Counted from the stretch's first letter, positions 17,791-27,377 are shown. The stretch is DNA of 64,000 bases from Puniceicoccaceae bacterium K14 (GCA_022538095.1 JAKYXN010000002.1:62001-126000), one strand, 5' to 3'. A program made the numbers and translations. Notes: generated by a model from the sequence alone, not told the origin.

Positions 17791-18891
17791 TTACCACTGC
17801 GGTAAATAAACGCGTTCGCCTCCGCGTAGGGCTGATTCGTGGGCGCAGATTCCAACAGCAGTCCAATTGGCGGACTGGATGGCGTTGGGGAATGGGTCTC
17901 TTTCCTCAACGATGGATTGGATAAATTCGTGCGCCATATGAGGGTGGGCTCCGCCGTGCCCACCCCCTTGTTTGAAAGAGAGGTGAGTATTTTTCGTCAA
18001 GTCGTAGACACCTTTTGTGGTGAACTCTCGGATGTCTTTAGGTAGGCGTTCGCTGTAGTCAGGCACTTCGACGAGACGCGGCTCTTCTCCAACGTGAAGG
18101 ACGGAAGGCTCGTCCTCTATGAGCGTCCATTCCCAAGAGGCCTTACTTCCGTAAACATCAAAGCCTTCTCTGTACTGGCGGGCCGTGTTAAAGAGGGAGC
18201 GGGTGACTTCGGCGCAGAGGTCTGAGTCTTGCAATTTCATGGTTGCGGTTTCGACGGCGAAAGGAGATCCGTATTTAAGCGCGAGTTTCTCCTCGATGCG
18301 TCCTGAACCGTGGCAAACTACGCTTTCGCAAAGCTTGTCGCTTAGGGCCAAGAGAGGGCTTACGCAGTGTGTCGCGTAGTGCATGGGTGGAAGGCCTTCC
18401 CAGTATCCGGGCCATCCTGACATTTCTTGTTGATGGGTTCCTCTAAGGAATTGGAGTCTCCCCATTTCTCCACTTTGATAGAGGTCTTTAACGAATAGAT
18501 ACTCTCGAGCGTAGACGACGGTTTCCATCATCATATAATTCTTTCCACTCTCTTTTTGAGCGGCGACGATGGAACGAAGCGATTCGAGATTGGTGGCGGC
18601 GGGGACGGTACAGGCACAGTGTTTACCGGCTCGGAGAGCGGCGACTGATTGTTCGCCATGCAGAGGAATCGGCGTGTTTATGTGAATGGCATCTACGTCG
18701 GGATCTTTAAGGAGATCTTCGTAATTTGTGTAGCGACGCTCGATCCCGAATTCGTCGCCGATTTCGTTTAGCATTTTTGTATTTCGCTGGCAAATGGCGA
18801 ATATTTCGGCGTTGGGGTGATTTTGGTAAATGGGAAGAAACTCGGCCCCAAAGCCGAGCCCGACAACGCCCACACGTATTGGTTGAGACAT
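17791..18891 (-). CDS. Gfo/Idh/MocA-family oxidoreductase with altered EKP motif
   Basis: NAD(P)-dependent sugar oxidoreductase of 366 residues. The N-terminal Rossmann fold has G-V-V-G-L-G-F-G-A (8-16). The I-N-T-P-I-P-L-H-G-E-Q segment (71-81) is typical, but the E-K-P motif that should follow is replaced by C-T-V-P (94-97), so the usual catalytic Lys is missing. The C-terminal alpha/beta domain contains H-Y-A-T-H-C-V-S and a Gly/His-rich loop (Q-G-G-G-H-G-G-A-H). No signal peptide. The role is probably oxidation of a ring hydroxyl of a sugar or glycoside; with the ThuA-like protein this recalls ThuAB-type 3-keto-sugar metabolism. No operator-like site was found upstream, so its control may differ from its neighbours. 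Confidence 0.87.
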   Translation of the reverse strand: MSQPIRVGVVGLGFGAEFLPIYQNHPNAEIFAICQRNTKMLNEIGDEFGIERRYTNYEDLLKDPDVDAIHINTPIPLHGEQSVAALRAGKHCACTVPAATNLESLRSIVAAQKESGKNYMMMETVVYAREYLFVKDLYQSGEMGRLQFLRGTHQQEMSGWPGYWEGLPPMHYATHCVSPLLALSDKLCESVVCHGSGRIEEKLALKYGSPFAVETATMKLQDSDLCAEVTRSLFNTARQYREGFDVYGSKASWEWTLIEDEPSVLHVGEEPRLVEVPDYSERLPKDIREFTTKGVYDLTKNTHLSFKQGGGHGGAHPHMAHEFIQSIVEERDPFPNAIQSANWTAVGICAHESALRGGERVYLPQW

Positions 18892-19365
18892 GATTTTTGT
18901 TTGTTGAATTTAGGTTATGTCATTTTAAAGTTGAAGGAGCAATAGGCTTCATCCGAATGAGTATTCTCTCGAACGCGTATCCTGTTTATCTCGTTTAGCA
19001 GTTGTTGTCTTTGGGCTCTAGCCGAATTCTTGAGCCACCAACCAAACTATTGATATTGTAGTGTCACGAAGGGAGGGCGTAGGGATTCGGAACGGATCGC
19101 GAGAAACTGAAAACGTTAGGGTCGCCTGAATAACGGTTGAAGAAATTTTATTGGTTGTTAGGAAATGTATCCAAAAAATGATGCTTTTAATAGTGAATTT
19201 CGATTTTATATAGAAATGTATACACAATTCGAACCTTCGCAGGTAAGTTAGTCTTATAGGTAGGCGACGATTTTGGATGAAAGTGAATCTCGCTTCGAGA
19301 TTGTGTTTAGAGCAAGTGGGGTGTTTTTTGACCCAAGGTAGTTATTAAAAACTCAAGTCATAATC
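18892..19365. other. Intergenic region before the ThuA fragment
   Basis: 474 bp without a convincing gene. It carries the promoter of the oxidoreductase gene (minus strand). No copy of the module's operator was seen, and no remnant of the missing N-terminal two-thirds of the ThuA-like gene could be recognised apart from a few codons just before 19366. Confidence 0.4.
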
Positions 19366-19596
19366 TTGAAAAATTTGGATACTCCGCGTGACGAGTTGTA
19401 TATTGAATTGGAACAGACGAGAGAGATAAAGCCACTTTTAGAGGCCCGTTTCGAAGGCAAAGCTTATGTTATGGCTTATGAAGCAAAGAGCGATTGGGGT
19501 GGCAGAATTTTTGAGTATTTTCCAGGGCATGACGCTGAAGTGGCTTCTCACCCAATAACTGTTTCCAATGTGAAGGCGATGTTGGAGTTTTGTTGA
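19366..19596 (+). pseudogene. Truncated second copy of the ThuA-like gene (last third only)
   Basis: The 72 residues from D-T-P-R-D-E-L-Y to A-M-L-E-F-C align without gaps to residues 149-220 of the intact ThuA-like protein (gene at 13684), with 52 of 72 identical. Similarity continues a few codons upstream (V-I-I-L-K-N-L against S-E-V-L-Q-R-M), then breaks at an in-frame TAG near 19341. No ATG is available; the frame opens with TTG. The H-G-G-S half of the domain is absent, so a functional ThuA fold is not expected. It looks like the remainder of a deleted paralogue. The intact frame and amino-acid-level conservation suggest the truncation is fairly recent, or that the fragment is still translated. 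Confidence 0.85.
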
Positions 19597-19923
19597 GAGC
19601 TCGCTGGATGGGCTTGCTCGAAGATATCATTAGGGTACGGTTTACCATATTGATAAGGGGGAGGCTCACTCCTTGTGCCGTATTGATATTACGGTTTATG
19701 TGTTTGCTCTGGAAGCCCCTTAGGTTGAATAAGAAATAGGTTTTTAGCTTTATGGCTTACCTTGGGCTTATTTTGTATGGTCTGTACAATATCAAATAGA
19801 TCTGCTTTGTTCAATTTAGCTGTGTATCAAAGGCTATACCCTTCTTTCCGTTTGCACTAGCTTTGGCTAATGCTCAATGAGGTGTCGGGTTTCTTTTGAT
19901 ATCGGAATTGATTCTGAAATAAA
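19597..19923. other. Intergenic region before the GH67-like gene
   Basis: 327 bp, AT-rich, presumably containing the promoter of the two-gene operon that follows. No gene, repeat or operator could be recognised. Confidence 0.4.
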
Positions 19924-22044
19924 ATGAAAAAACTTATTCTTACCCCATTGTTTGTACTGGTATCTGTGCTTTGTCCTTTGTTCGCTTTTGGTGAAACCGC
20001 ATCAATTTATCATACACCGGATGTTCCTCGTGTAGAGTTCGCCTTGAATGATCTTTTGCAGACTTTGAAGGGTCATGGATTTGACTGTAATGTCTCAATA
20101 ATGGAGACCATGACGGATGAGGTAAAAGGTGTGCGTTTTGTTATAGGACTTCGTCAAGACGAAGCTTTAGGGGAACGCATGAAATTGGCTGGAGTAGAGC
20201 TTGTTCATCGGGAAGTTCCTGAAGCTTACTCGATTCGGATTTCTCGTGATGGTGATACCACTACTTTTTGGGGAATTGGTGCGGATGCAACTGGGGCAAT
20301 GTATGCCGGCCTTGATTTGGCCGAGACAATTAGTCATGATGGAGTTTCGGCGATCGTGGAAAAAGATTGTGCACCGCATGTTGGGAAGCGGGGACTTAAG
20401 ATGAATATTCCGTTGGATGCTCGTACACCGGCGTATGCAGATGCGGGTGATGCCGCCCAGAATAATATCGCTGTCGTGTGGGATATTGATTTTTGGAAGG
20501 AGCACCTCGATGCTTTGGCGCGGGATCGTTATAATACGATTACGCTATGGGGAGCTCACCCTTTCCCATCGTTGGTTAAGGTTCCTGAATATCCGGATGT
20601 TGCTTTGGAGGATGTTAAAATCGCGGATGTCGATTGGCCTGTGTGGTTTGCTAAATATGCGGGAGGTGAGGGAGCTAAGGGGATGACAAAAGAGTTCTTA
20701 GCGAGTCTCAAGGTCGTTAAGAAAATGACCATCGAAGAGAAAATTGAATTCTGGCGCGAAGTGATGCAGTATGCGGATGACCGTGGAATTGAGTTTCATA
20801 TTATAACTTGGAATATTTTCGTTTGGGGAGCGGATGGTAAGTATGGGATTACTGGATCGATAGACAATGAAACGACCATCGATTATATGCGTTGCACGGT
20901 TCGAAGCCTTTTCGAGACTTATCCACTGCTTGCCGGTATTGGAGTTACGGCTGGGGAGAATATGAAGAAAATTTCCCCTGAACGAAAAGAGAATTGGTTG
21001 TGGGATACGTATGGTAAGGGAGTTATGGATATACGGAATGCTTATCCAGATCGGAAGATACGTTTTATTCACCGATACTGGATGTCTAAAATTCCTGAGA
21101 TCACTAAACATTTCGATGGTTTTGATGATGGGGTGGATTTTAATTTCAGCTATAAATATGCTAAGGCTCGTTTGTACTCGCATACAAATCCGTCTTTTGT
21201 TGATAGCATTTTGCGCGATGCTCCGGAGGGAACGAAATGGTGGTGGAATTTACGTAACGACGATATTTTTTACTTCCGTTGGGGAGACCCAGACTACGTT
21301 CGCGAATTTATAAATAATTTTCCTTCACCCGAGCAAACGGAAGGTTTTCATATGGGATCGGATGGATACGTATGGGGTCGTGAATTTGTAAGTACGGAGC
21401 CTGACCCGATTCGCGAATTGGAAGTGGAAAAACACTGGTACAAGTTTATGTTGTGGGGAAGACTCGGGTATGATCCGAAATTGTCGAACACGTTCTTTGA
21501 GAAAGCGATGCAGCAACGCTTTCCAGGCAAGCCAACAAAGAAACTTCAAGAAGTGTGGTCTCGAGCATCTAAAATAATCCCTGCCGTTAATCGAGAGCAT
21601 TGGCATGATTGGGATTACCAGTGGGCGGTTGAAGCCTGTTCTGGGAGAAAATATTACCATGCCATTACCGAAGAATGCTGGAAGCCTGGTGGGGGAGCTG
21701 CTGCCGATGAAATTCAGGGATATGCTGATTTCGTTCTAAAAGAGTTGGTGGAACTGCGAAAAATCGAAGGTGATAAGACATGGCGGCGAACTTTGGGCGA
21801 TATGGAAGCTATGTCACACTTAGGCAACTACTACGCGGAAAAAATACGGGCAGCGGACTTTAAAGAGAGTGACCTAAAAAAGGCGATTGAATGCTTAAAG
21901 AAGGCCTTGAAGCACTGGGAACGTTACGCAGAGATTGGGCAAAAACAATATAAGTCTCAGTTGCTTAGTAGAGCGGGGCATGCCGATTGGCAGCGAGGTT
22001 ATGAGAATGCGAAGAAAGATATCATGTTGCTAGAAGCCAAATAA
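19924..22044 (+). CDS. Exported glycoside-hydrolase-like protein, alpha-glucuronidase (GH67)-like
   Basis: Exported protein of 706 residues, signal peptide 1-23 (L-F-V-L-V-S-V-L-C-P-L-F-A-F core). Residues about 25-145 resemble the alpha/beta N-terminal domain of GH67/GH20-type enzymes (F-W-G-I-G-A-D-A-T-G-A-M-Y-A-G-L is characteristic). From about 155 a TIM-barrel-like section follows (D-R-Y-N-T-I-T-L-W at 201-209, I-I-T-W-N-I-F near 293-299, G-V-T-A-G-E-N at 340-346 with a candidate catalytic Glu345). The last 150 residues are helical. Closest recognised type is GH67 alpha-glucuronidase, but similarity is partial, so this may be a separate family. It is followed after 32 bp by an acetylesterase gene, implying joint action on an acetylated, perhaps glucuronate-bearing glycan. 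Specificity is uncertain. Confidence 0.65.
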   Translation: MKKLILTPLFVLVSVLCPLFAFGETASIYHTPDVPRVEFALNDLLQTLKGHGFDCNVSIMETMTDEVKGVRFVIGLRQDEALGERMKLAGVELVHREVPEAYSIRISRDGDTTTFWGIGADATGAMYAGLDLAETISHDGVSAIVEKDCAPHVGKRGLKMNIPLDARTPAYADAGDAAQNNIAVVWDIDFWKEHLDALARDRYNTITLWGAHPFPSLVKVPEYPDVALEDVKIADVDWPVWFAKYAGGEGAKGMTKEFLASLKVVKKMTIEEKIEFWREVMQYADDRGIEFHIITWNIFVWGADGKYGITGSIDNETTIDYMRCTVRSLFETYPLLAGIGVTAGENMKKISPERKENWLWDTYGKGVMDIRNAYPDRKIRFIHRYWMSKIPEITKHFDGFDDGVDFNFSYKYAKARLYSHTNPSFVDSILRDAPEGTKWWWNLRNDDIFYFRWGDPDYVREFINNFPSPEQTEGFHMGSDGYVWGREFVSTEPDPIRELEVEKHWYKFMLWGRLGYDPKLSNTFFEKAMQQRFPGKPTKKLQEVWSRASKIIPAVNREHWHDWDYQWAVEACSGRKYYHAITEECWKPGGGAAADEIQGYADFVLKELVELRKIEGDKTWRRTLGDMEAMSHLGNYYAEKIRAADFKESDLKKAIECLKKALKHWERYAEIGQKQYKSQLLSRAGHADWQRGYENAKKDIMLLEAK

Positions 22045-22076
22045 TTCATCGGGTAGTTGTTTTTTGAATTTTCGTT

Positions 22077-23705
22077 ATGAATTGTGTCGATCGCGTAAAA
22101 TTGTATTTTGTAATTTTTTGGGTATTTTCCTCAGGTTCCGCATGGGCGCTGGAGCTGGAGATGCCTGAGGTGTTTGCTGATCAAATGGTGCTACAACGTG
22201 ATCAGGAGGTGCCGATATGGGGAGTTGCGACTGCGGGTGCGGCCATAGAGGTTGCCTTTGCCGGGCAAGTTAAACGTGTGCTTGCAGGGGATACAGGCAA
22301 GTGGATTGTTCGCTTAGGAAAAATGGAAGCCTCTGCTAAATCGCGTACTCTAGCAATTGTTGCTCGTTTGGGTGAAGAATTAATAGATAGGACTATCTCG
22401 GATGTATTGGTTGGCGAGGTATGGTTTGCCGGCGGGCAGTCTAATATGTATCGGCCGTTCCGAATGTTGGTTGGAGAAGCGGTGGACCCGAAGTTTGAAC
22501 CGATTGCTGAGTATTTGCGAACGGAAGCTGCTAGAGCGAATGACCCGTTGCTGCGTCAATTTCGAGTCGGTAGGAGTTTTAATGTTTATGAGAAGGAAAC
22601 GAAGGGTCGTGGGAATTGGTCCAAGGCTATTTCTGGGGAGGTGAATGAAATTTGTGGGACAGCCTATTTTTTTGCACGGGAGCTACGTCGTGAACTAGGA
22701 GTGCCGGTTGGCTTGATAAGCTGCAACTTAGGCGCTACGCGAATTGAACCTTGGATACGTCCGGCTGAATTTTTGAGTCATGACGTTTTGGCTGAAGAGT
22801 ATGCTCGTGAGCTTTTGGAGCACGAGAAGCGTTTGGAGGAATGGGACGAGGAAAGAGCGATGGCCGAGTTTCGCAAGGCCTTAGAGGAGTGGGAAGACGG
22901 AAAGACGGTTGGCCGGAAACCACGTAAACCGGAGCACCCATCGCGTAACAAGCAAATGTACGGGACTCTGTTCAATGGGATGGTCAGTCCTCTGATTCCC
23001 TATGCGATGAAGGGAATTATTTGGTACCAAGGTGAGAGCAATACAGGAAATTACCCGGAACAGTACGATTTGAGGCTTTCTAAACTGATAGAAGGGTGGC
23101 GTTCCGCGTGGGGCCAGGAGAGTTTATTTGTTTATTGGTGTCAGCTAGCGAACTACAGAGATGCGAAAGATCACCCAGTCGGTGATGAAGATACATGGGC
23201 TTTGTTACAAGATAGACAGCGCCAGGCGCTCCGTATTCCCGATACGGGAATGGCTGTCCTAAATGATATAGGAGAGGCACGAGATATCCACCCTAAGAAT
23301 AAAGTGGATGCTGGAAAGCGCCTTTCCCTGTGGGCATTAAGTCAAGCGTATGGAAAAGGGGGTGTTTGCAGCGGGCCTCTGTTTCGCGAAGCGAAGCGTG
23401 TGGGTGAACGCGTACTCATAGCGTTTGATTCAGTCGGAAGTGGATTGATGATTGGGCATAAGCACTTGATGGAACCGACGATCGAAGTCGACGAAACATT
23501 GAATCAATTTCAAATCAGTGGAGTGGATGGGGAGTGGAAATGGGCCGAGGCTAGAATTGTGGCAAATGATCAGGTGGAAGTATGGCATGCGGATATCGAA
23601 GAGCCGATAGAAGTTCGCTACGCGTGGTCGTCTAATCCAGAAGGCGCAAATCTGTATAATCGAGAAGGTTTACCTACCTCAATTTTTGGAACGGGGAAAT
23701 TATAA
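22077..23705 (+). CDS. Sialate O-acetylesterase-type SGNH esterase 2
   Basis: Exported acetylesterase of 542 residues, signal peptide 1-24 (cleavage near S-A-W-A-L). The SASA landmarks match the first esterase of this window: G-Q-S-N-M with nucleophile Ser122, G-I-I-W-Y-Q-G-E-S-N, and D-I-H-P-K-N-K with the catalytic Asp/His. It lacks the C-terminal discoidin-like domain. An insertion at about 240-290 is very rich in Glu, Lys and Arg and probably helical. It lies 32 bp behind the GH67-like gene and is probably co-transcribed with it. It converges with sulfatase A. The likely role is deacetylating the glycan before glycosidase attack. Confidence 0.87.
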   Translation: MNCVDRVKLYFVIFWVFSSGSAWALELEMPEVFADQMVLQRDQEVPIWGVATAGAAIEVAFAGQVKRVLAGDTGKWIVRLGKMEASAKSRTLAIVARLGEELIDRTISDVLVGEVWFAGGQSNMYRPFRMLVGEAVDPKFEPIAEYLRTEAARANDPLLRQFRVGRSFNVYEKETKGRGNWSKAISGEVNEICGTAYFFARELRRELGVPVGLISCNLGATRIEPWIRPAEFLSHDVLAEEYARELLEHEKRLEEWDEERAMAEFRKALEEWEDGKTVGRKPRKPEHPSRNKQMYGTLFNGMVSPLIPYAMKGIIWYQGESNTGNYPEQYDLRLSKLIEGWRSAWGQESLFVYWCQLANYRDAKDHPVGDEDTWALLQDRQRQALRIPDTGMAVLNDIGEARDIHPKNKVDAGKRLSLWALSQAYGKGGVCSGPLFREAKRVGERVLIAFDSVGSGLMIGHKHLMEPTIEVDETLNQFQISGVDGEWKWAEARIVANDQVEVWHADIEEPIEVRYAWSSNPEGANLYNREGLPTSIFGTGKL

Positions 23706-23934
23706 AACGGGATGTTGAGGAAAATCGATTTGGCGTAGAGTTTTTCCTGTGAGACGGTTGCGGTGGAGCTTCATGGAGAGGGGAATTAGTCTTGGGGTAG
23801 TTCGATCGAATAGTGCTGGTGAATAAACTACGATGATATAATTTCTCAAGGAGCTGGATTGAAATAGCGGGTAAATCGATGAATTCTGTCTTAAGTGTTT
23901 AAGAAACCGGAAAAAGAATGTTTTTGAATTTTCT

Positions 23935-25473
23935 CTATTTAGGTGGATACGTATCCCAACGTTGGTCGCCTTTGAGTTTGGGGGCCATTTGGGAATGCCA
24001 GTCTTTGAATATTTGATGGAGTCGCTGTACGAGATCGGGATTCTCTTTGTTGAGATTGGTCGTCTCGCCGATATCGTCGTCGAGATTCACTAGCCGTAGC
24101 GGGCCACCTGGAAAGTGTATGTCTGGCGCTGGATGGGCTATGCCTTGTTTATCCAAACTGTAGTTCGTATGATCCCACTGGATATTGTTTGAGAGTTTCC
24201 AAGGCCCCGAGCGGACGGCCCACGTTTTATCGTCCTTAGCCCAAACCAAGCTGCGCTCGGCGAATGATGTCGTATTGTTCAGTAAGGGGAGAAGGGACTG
24301 TCCGTCGAGATCGTTTGGTGGTGTTCCTCCGGCCAATTCGATTAGAGTGGGAAAAATGTCCATAGCTGATACGAGGTCCTCGCGTTTTAGCCCTTGCGGG
24401 AGGTTTGCGGGATAGGTCAGTATAATTGGGATACGCAGACCGCCTTCCCCAAACATATATTTGGATCCAGCTAATTTGCCATTGTTGGAGTAGGTATTGA
24501 TTGTGCCGCCGTTGTCTGAGAGGAAGACGATCACTGTGTTATCCATTTGATCTTGTTCTTCGAGAGTGGCTAGTAGGCGTGCGATGTTATCGTCGAGAAC
24601 GGTTAGCTGGAGTAGGTAGCGATGACGGCCTTGAGGATCGACTTTCTTGAGGTGGCCCCATGATTGGTGCCATGGTTCCCATTCGCCTTTGCGTGGATCC
24701 CAGAATGGAAATTCCCAGCTGTCTGCGCCTGGGTCCCACTCCGCTTGTGTAAGCCCGAAGCGATCAAGGTAGTCTGGGTGCCCTACATAGGTGGGCATAT
24801 GCACAGCGTTGTAAGAAAGGTGGATAAAGAATGGCTGCTCCTGTGGTCGTTCTCGTTGAATGAATTCGATGGCTTCATCCGTGAAGAGGTCGGTGGTGTA
24901 GGTATCTTCGAAGGACACTTTTTCACCATGATCGCGTTCGAGGGGACCGACTTGTAGAATCCCGAGTGAAGGAGAGAGGTCTTGGTAGGCCTTCAAGTCA
25001 CGTTCGCTGACGCGTAGGTAGTCGTGCGTGTGGTGGTTGAAACCGAGAAACTCTTCGAACCCGTGCTCAAGTGGGTGGTCAGCTGGACCTCCATTGTTGT
25101 GGTTTTTTCCTATCTTTTTGGTCGCGTAACCGAGGTCGCGGAGAGTGGAGGCTATCGTGGGAATGCCTTTTGGAAGACCTCCTTCGCCGTACCAGTAGTT
25201 GCCCCAGCGTTGCTGATAGCGGCCAGTTGACAGTCCAACTCTGGCGGGGCTGCAAATTGGGGCAGTGCTGTATCCGTTTGTAAAGGATACTCCTTGGCTC
25301 GCGATTCGATCGATGGCGGGAGTGTGAACGTCGTTGGGAGCATCGGGGTGATGACTCATGTCTGCGTATCCGAGATCGTCGATTAGAATGAGGACGATAT
25401 TAGGTTGTTCGCTAGCTGCCAAGTAGCGAGTTAAGCAAAGAAACGCTAGGATCGCGATGGCGTAAATTTTCAT
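23935..25473 (-). CDS. Sulfatase A (S1 family, formylglycine type)
   Basis: Exported sulfate-ester hydrolase of 512 residues. The start is taken at ATG 25473 because it gives a signal peptide (I-A-I-L-A-F-L-C-L core, cleavage near L-A-A-S); the open frame upstream to 25818 is basic, low-quality sequence overlapping the symporter gene. The modification motif C-S-P-A-R places the formylglycine Cys at 74, followed by L-S-T-G-R. Metal ligands are seen in I-D-D-L-G-Y (31-36) and F-L-S-D-N-G-G. It lies 170 bp downstream of symporter 2 on the same strand. Its N-terminal region strongly resembles sulfatase B (shared S-E-Q-P-N and Y-Q-Q-R blocks). The sugar and position desulfated cannot be told from the sequence. 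Confidence 0.93.
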   Translation of the reverse strand: MKIYAIAILAFLCLTRYLAASEQPNIVLILIDDLGYADMSHHPDAPNDVHTPAIDRIASQGVSFTNGYSTAPICSPARVGLSTGRYQQRWGNYWYGEGGLPKGIPTIASTLRDLGYATKKIGKNHNNGGPADHPLEHGFEEFLGFNHHTHDYLRVSERDLKAYQDLSPSLGILQVGPLERDHGEKVSFEDTYTTDLFTDEAIEFIQRERPQEQPFFIHLSYNAVHMPTYVGHPDYLDRFGLTQAEWDPGADSWEFPFWDPRKGEWEPWHQSWGHLKKVDPQGRHRYLLQLTVLDDNIARLLATLEEQDQMDNTVIVFLSDNGGTINTYSNNGKLAGSKYMFGEGGLRIPIILTYPANLPQGLKREDLVSAMDIFPTLIELAGGTPPNDLDGQSLLPLLNNTTSFAERSLVWAKDDKTWAVRSGPWKLSNNIQWDHTNYSLDKQGIAHPAPDIHFPGGPLRLVNLDDDIGETTNLNKENPDLVQRLHQIFKDWHSQMAPKLKGDQRWDTYPPK

Positions 25474-25643
25474 TCTTGTAAAGGGTTCCGGCAGGAAGCG
25501 AATTCGCTGAAAATGACAGAGGTGTGAGATATGAATGAGTGAAGAGAGTGGACTTTGCGGTAGTTTGAAAATCGGGCTCGCTCGTTTATTGTTTACGAGC
25601 GAGCAGGATGATTTTGAGATTCCTCTTCCGACTCGATTCTGGA

Positions 25644-27377
25644 TTACCAGAATATGATGTAGAGAGCGACAGTCGCGACGCAAACGCCGATACCACAGAG
25701 ACGAGCGCCGGGGGAAGAGGCGAGATTCATGTCTTTGTTTTCGGGCATGCGGACTGGAGTTTTCAGTGGATTGGTCAAGGTTACGACGATGCCGGTTAAG
25801 ATTACGAGACCGAGACAAATCGCCATTCGGTCAAGGAATGCCATTTCTACATCGGAGTACCACATGCCATTGTTGACCAAGAGTGGTCCGATTACCCATT
25901 TGAGAGAACCATAAGCGATCGCATTGACGGCTATGCCGAGCCATCCGAAGAACTTAGGTGTGCGTGGCGAGAAGAAGCCAAATATGAATACGCCTAGGAT
26001 ACCTGGGGAAATGAACCCTTGGAATTCTTGGATGTACTTGAAGATGCTCCCGAGATCGTCGAGGTACGGAGCGAGGAGCGCGGCGAGAAGTACGAATACA
26101 ACTACGAGGCTCCGTCCCATTGAAACCAATTTCTTTTGATCGGTTTGTCCACTGAATCGTGCGTAAATATCCATGGTGGCAATCGTAGATGCGGAATTGA
26201 GCATCGATGCGAGTGAACTAATTACTGCTCCGCAAAGAGCTGCCAGAACGAAAGCGCTAACAACCGGATAGGGAGATACTAGGTTGCGTACCAAAACGGG
26301 GAAGGCTCGATCGTAGTCATATTCGCCGGTTGTGGCGTTGAGTAAGTCGCCAGAAAAGAGATTGAAGGCAAGTATTCCTGGAATCACTACGATAAATGGT
26401 ATTATCAGTTTCATGAAGGCAGCAAAGACGATTCCTTTTTGTCCTTCCGCGAGCGATTTGGAGCCGAGAGTACGCTGTACGATGTACTGGTTTAGACCCC
26501 AGTAGAAGAAATTTGGAATCCATAGACCAACTAACAGAGCGGTCCATGGGATATCGCTATCTTCTTTTGGGCGTACCATATGGACTTTGCCGCCTGATCC
26601 GTTGGGCCCATTTTTTACGATAGCTTCGCCGTCGACTCCATCGTTTAACAGCATGAAGCGTCCCCAACCGTCAGCATCTTCGAGGTCTGCCACAGTCGCG
26701 GTGGAGTTTTGCACCTTGGTGAGAATTAAATCTTCTGCGGGAGCGTCTGCAAGGTGCGAGAATGCGAGGTACATGACGATCGCCCCTCCGGCGATTAGGG
26801 CAGATCCCCAGATCATATCTGTCCATGCGCAAGCCTTGAGTCCGCCTATGAATACGTAGACAGCTGCGAAGGCTGCGATGAGCCAGCACATGGCCGTAAG
26901 GTTTCCGAATATAGGTATTTCGTTATAATACTCGGAAACGAACTTAGCTCCTGAATAGATAACAGAGGAAGTCGCCACGAATACAAGTGTTACGATCGCA
27001 GGTAGCGCCATTGCCATGCGAGCGATGGTGCCAAAGCGGTACTCGAGGAATTCGGGGATCGTGTAGAGACCAGCTTTGAGAAATCTTGGGAGAAACCAAA
27101 AAGCGACGACCACGAGGGTGACAGCTGCCATCCATTCGTAGGAAGCGATCGCCATGCCGAGCCAGTTTGCGGCTCCGCCGGACATTCCAACGAACTGCTC
27201 AGTAGATATGTTAGCGGCGATAAGTGAGAAGCCGACGAGCCACCAGGTGAGGCCTCGACCAGCGAGAAAATAGCCAGCGGCGCCGTCCGAATCGCCGGTT
27301 GATCGGCTTTTCCAGATTCCGAGCCAAATGACGCCTACGACAGCGATAACAAAGAGGATTACTTCAAGGGAGTTCAT
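25644..27377 (-). CDS. Sodium:solute symporter 2 (SGLT-like SSS family)
   Basis: Inner-membrane transporter of 577 residues with about 14 hydrophobic segments. The N-terminus has Y-F-L-A-G-R-G-L-T-W-W (35-45) and S-L-I-A-A-N-I-S-T-E-Q-F-V-G, the sodium/sugar-binding helix 1 signature of SGLT-type members. The N-Q-Y-I-V-Q-R-T-L segment also matches sugar symporters. A polar stretch of about 60 residues after residue 210 is an extra external loop. It is followed by the sulfatase A gene after 170 bp, so the two may share a transcript. Uptake of a monosaccharide such as fucose or galactose is plausible, but not shown. Confidence 0.92.
   Translation of the reverse strand: MNSLEVILFVIAVVGVIWLGIWKSRSTGDSDGAAGYFLAGRGLTWWLVGFSLIAANISTEQFVGMSGGAANWLGMAIASYEWMAAVTLVVVAFWFLPRFLKAGLYTIPEFLEYRFGTIARMAMALPAIVTLVFVATSSVIYSGAKFVSEYYNEIPIFGNLTAMCWLIAAFAAVYVFIGGLKACAWTDMIWGSALIAGGAIVMYLAFSHLADAPAEDLILTKVQNSTATVADLEDADGWGRFMLLNDGVDGEAIVKNGPNGSGGKVHMVRPKEDSDIPWTALLVGLWIPNFFYWGLNQYIVQRTLGSKSLAEGQKGIVFAAFMKLIIPFIVVIPGILAFNLFSGDLLNATTGEYDYDRAFPVLVRNLVSPYPVVSAFVLAALCGAVISSLASMLNSASTIATMDIYARFSGQTDQKKLVSMGRSLVVVFVLLAALLAPYLDDLGSIFKYIQEFQGFISPGILGVFIFGFFSPRTPKFFGWLGIAVNAIAYGSLKWVIGPLLVNNGMWYSDVEMAFLDRMAICLGLVILTGIVVTLTNPLKTPVRMPENKDMNLASSPGARLCGIGVCVATVALYIIFW

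Noticed and set aside
25474-25818. N-terminal extension of sulfatase A by 115 residues
   Set aside because: Arg/Ser-rich, overlaps the symporter 2 gene, and hides a good signal peptide that begins at 25473.
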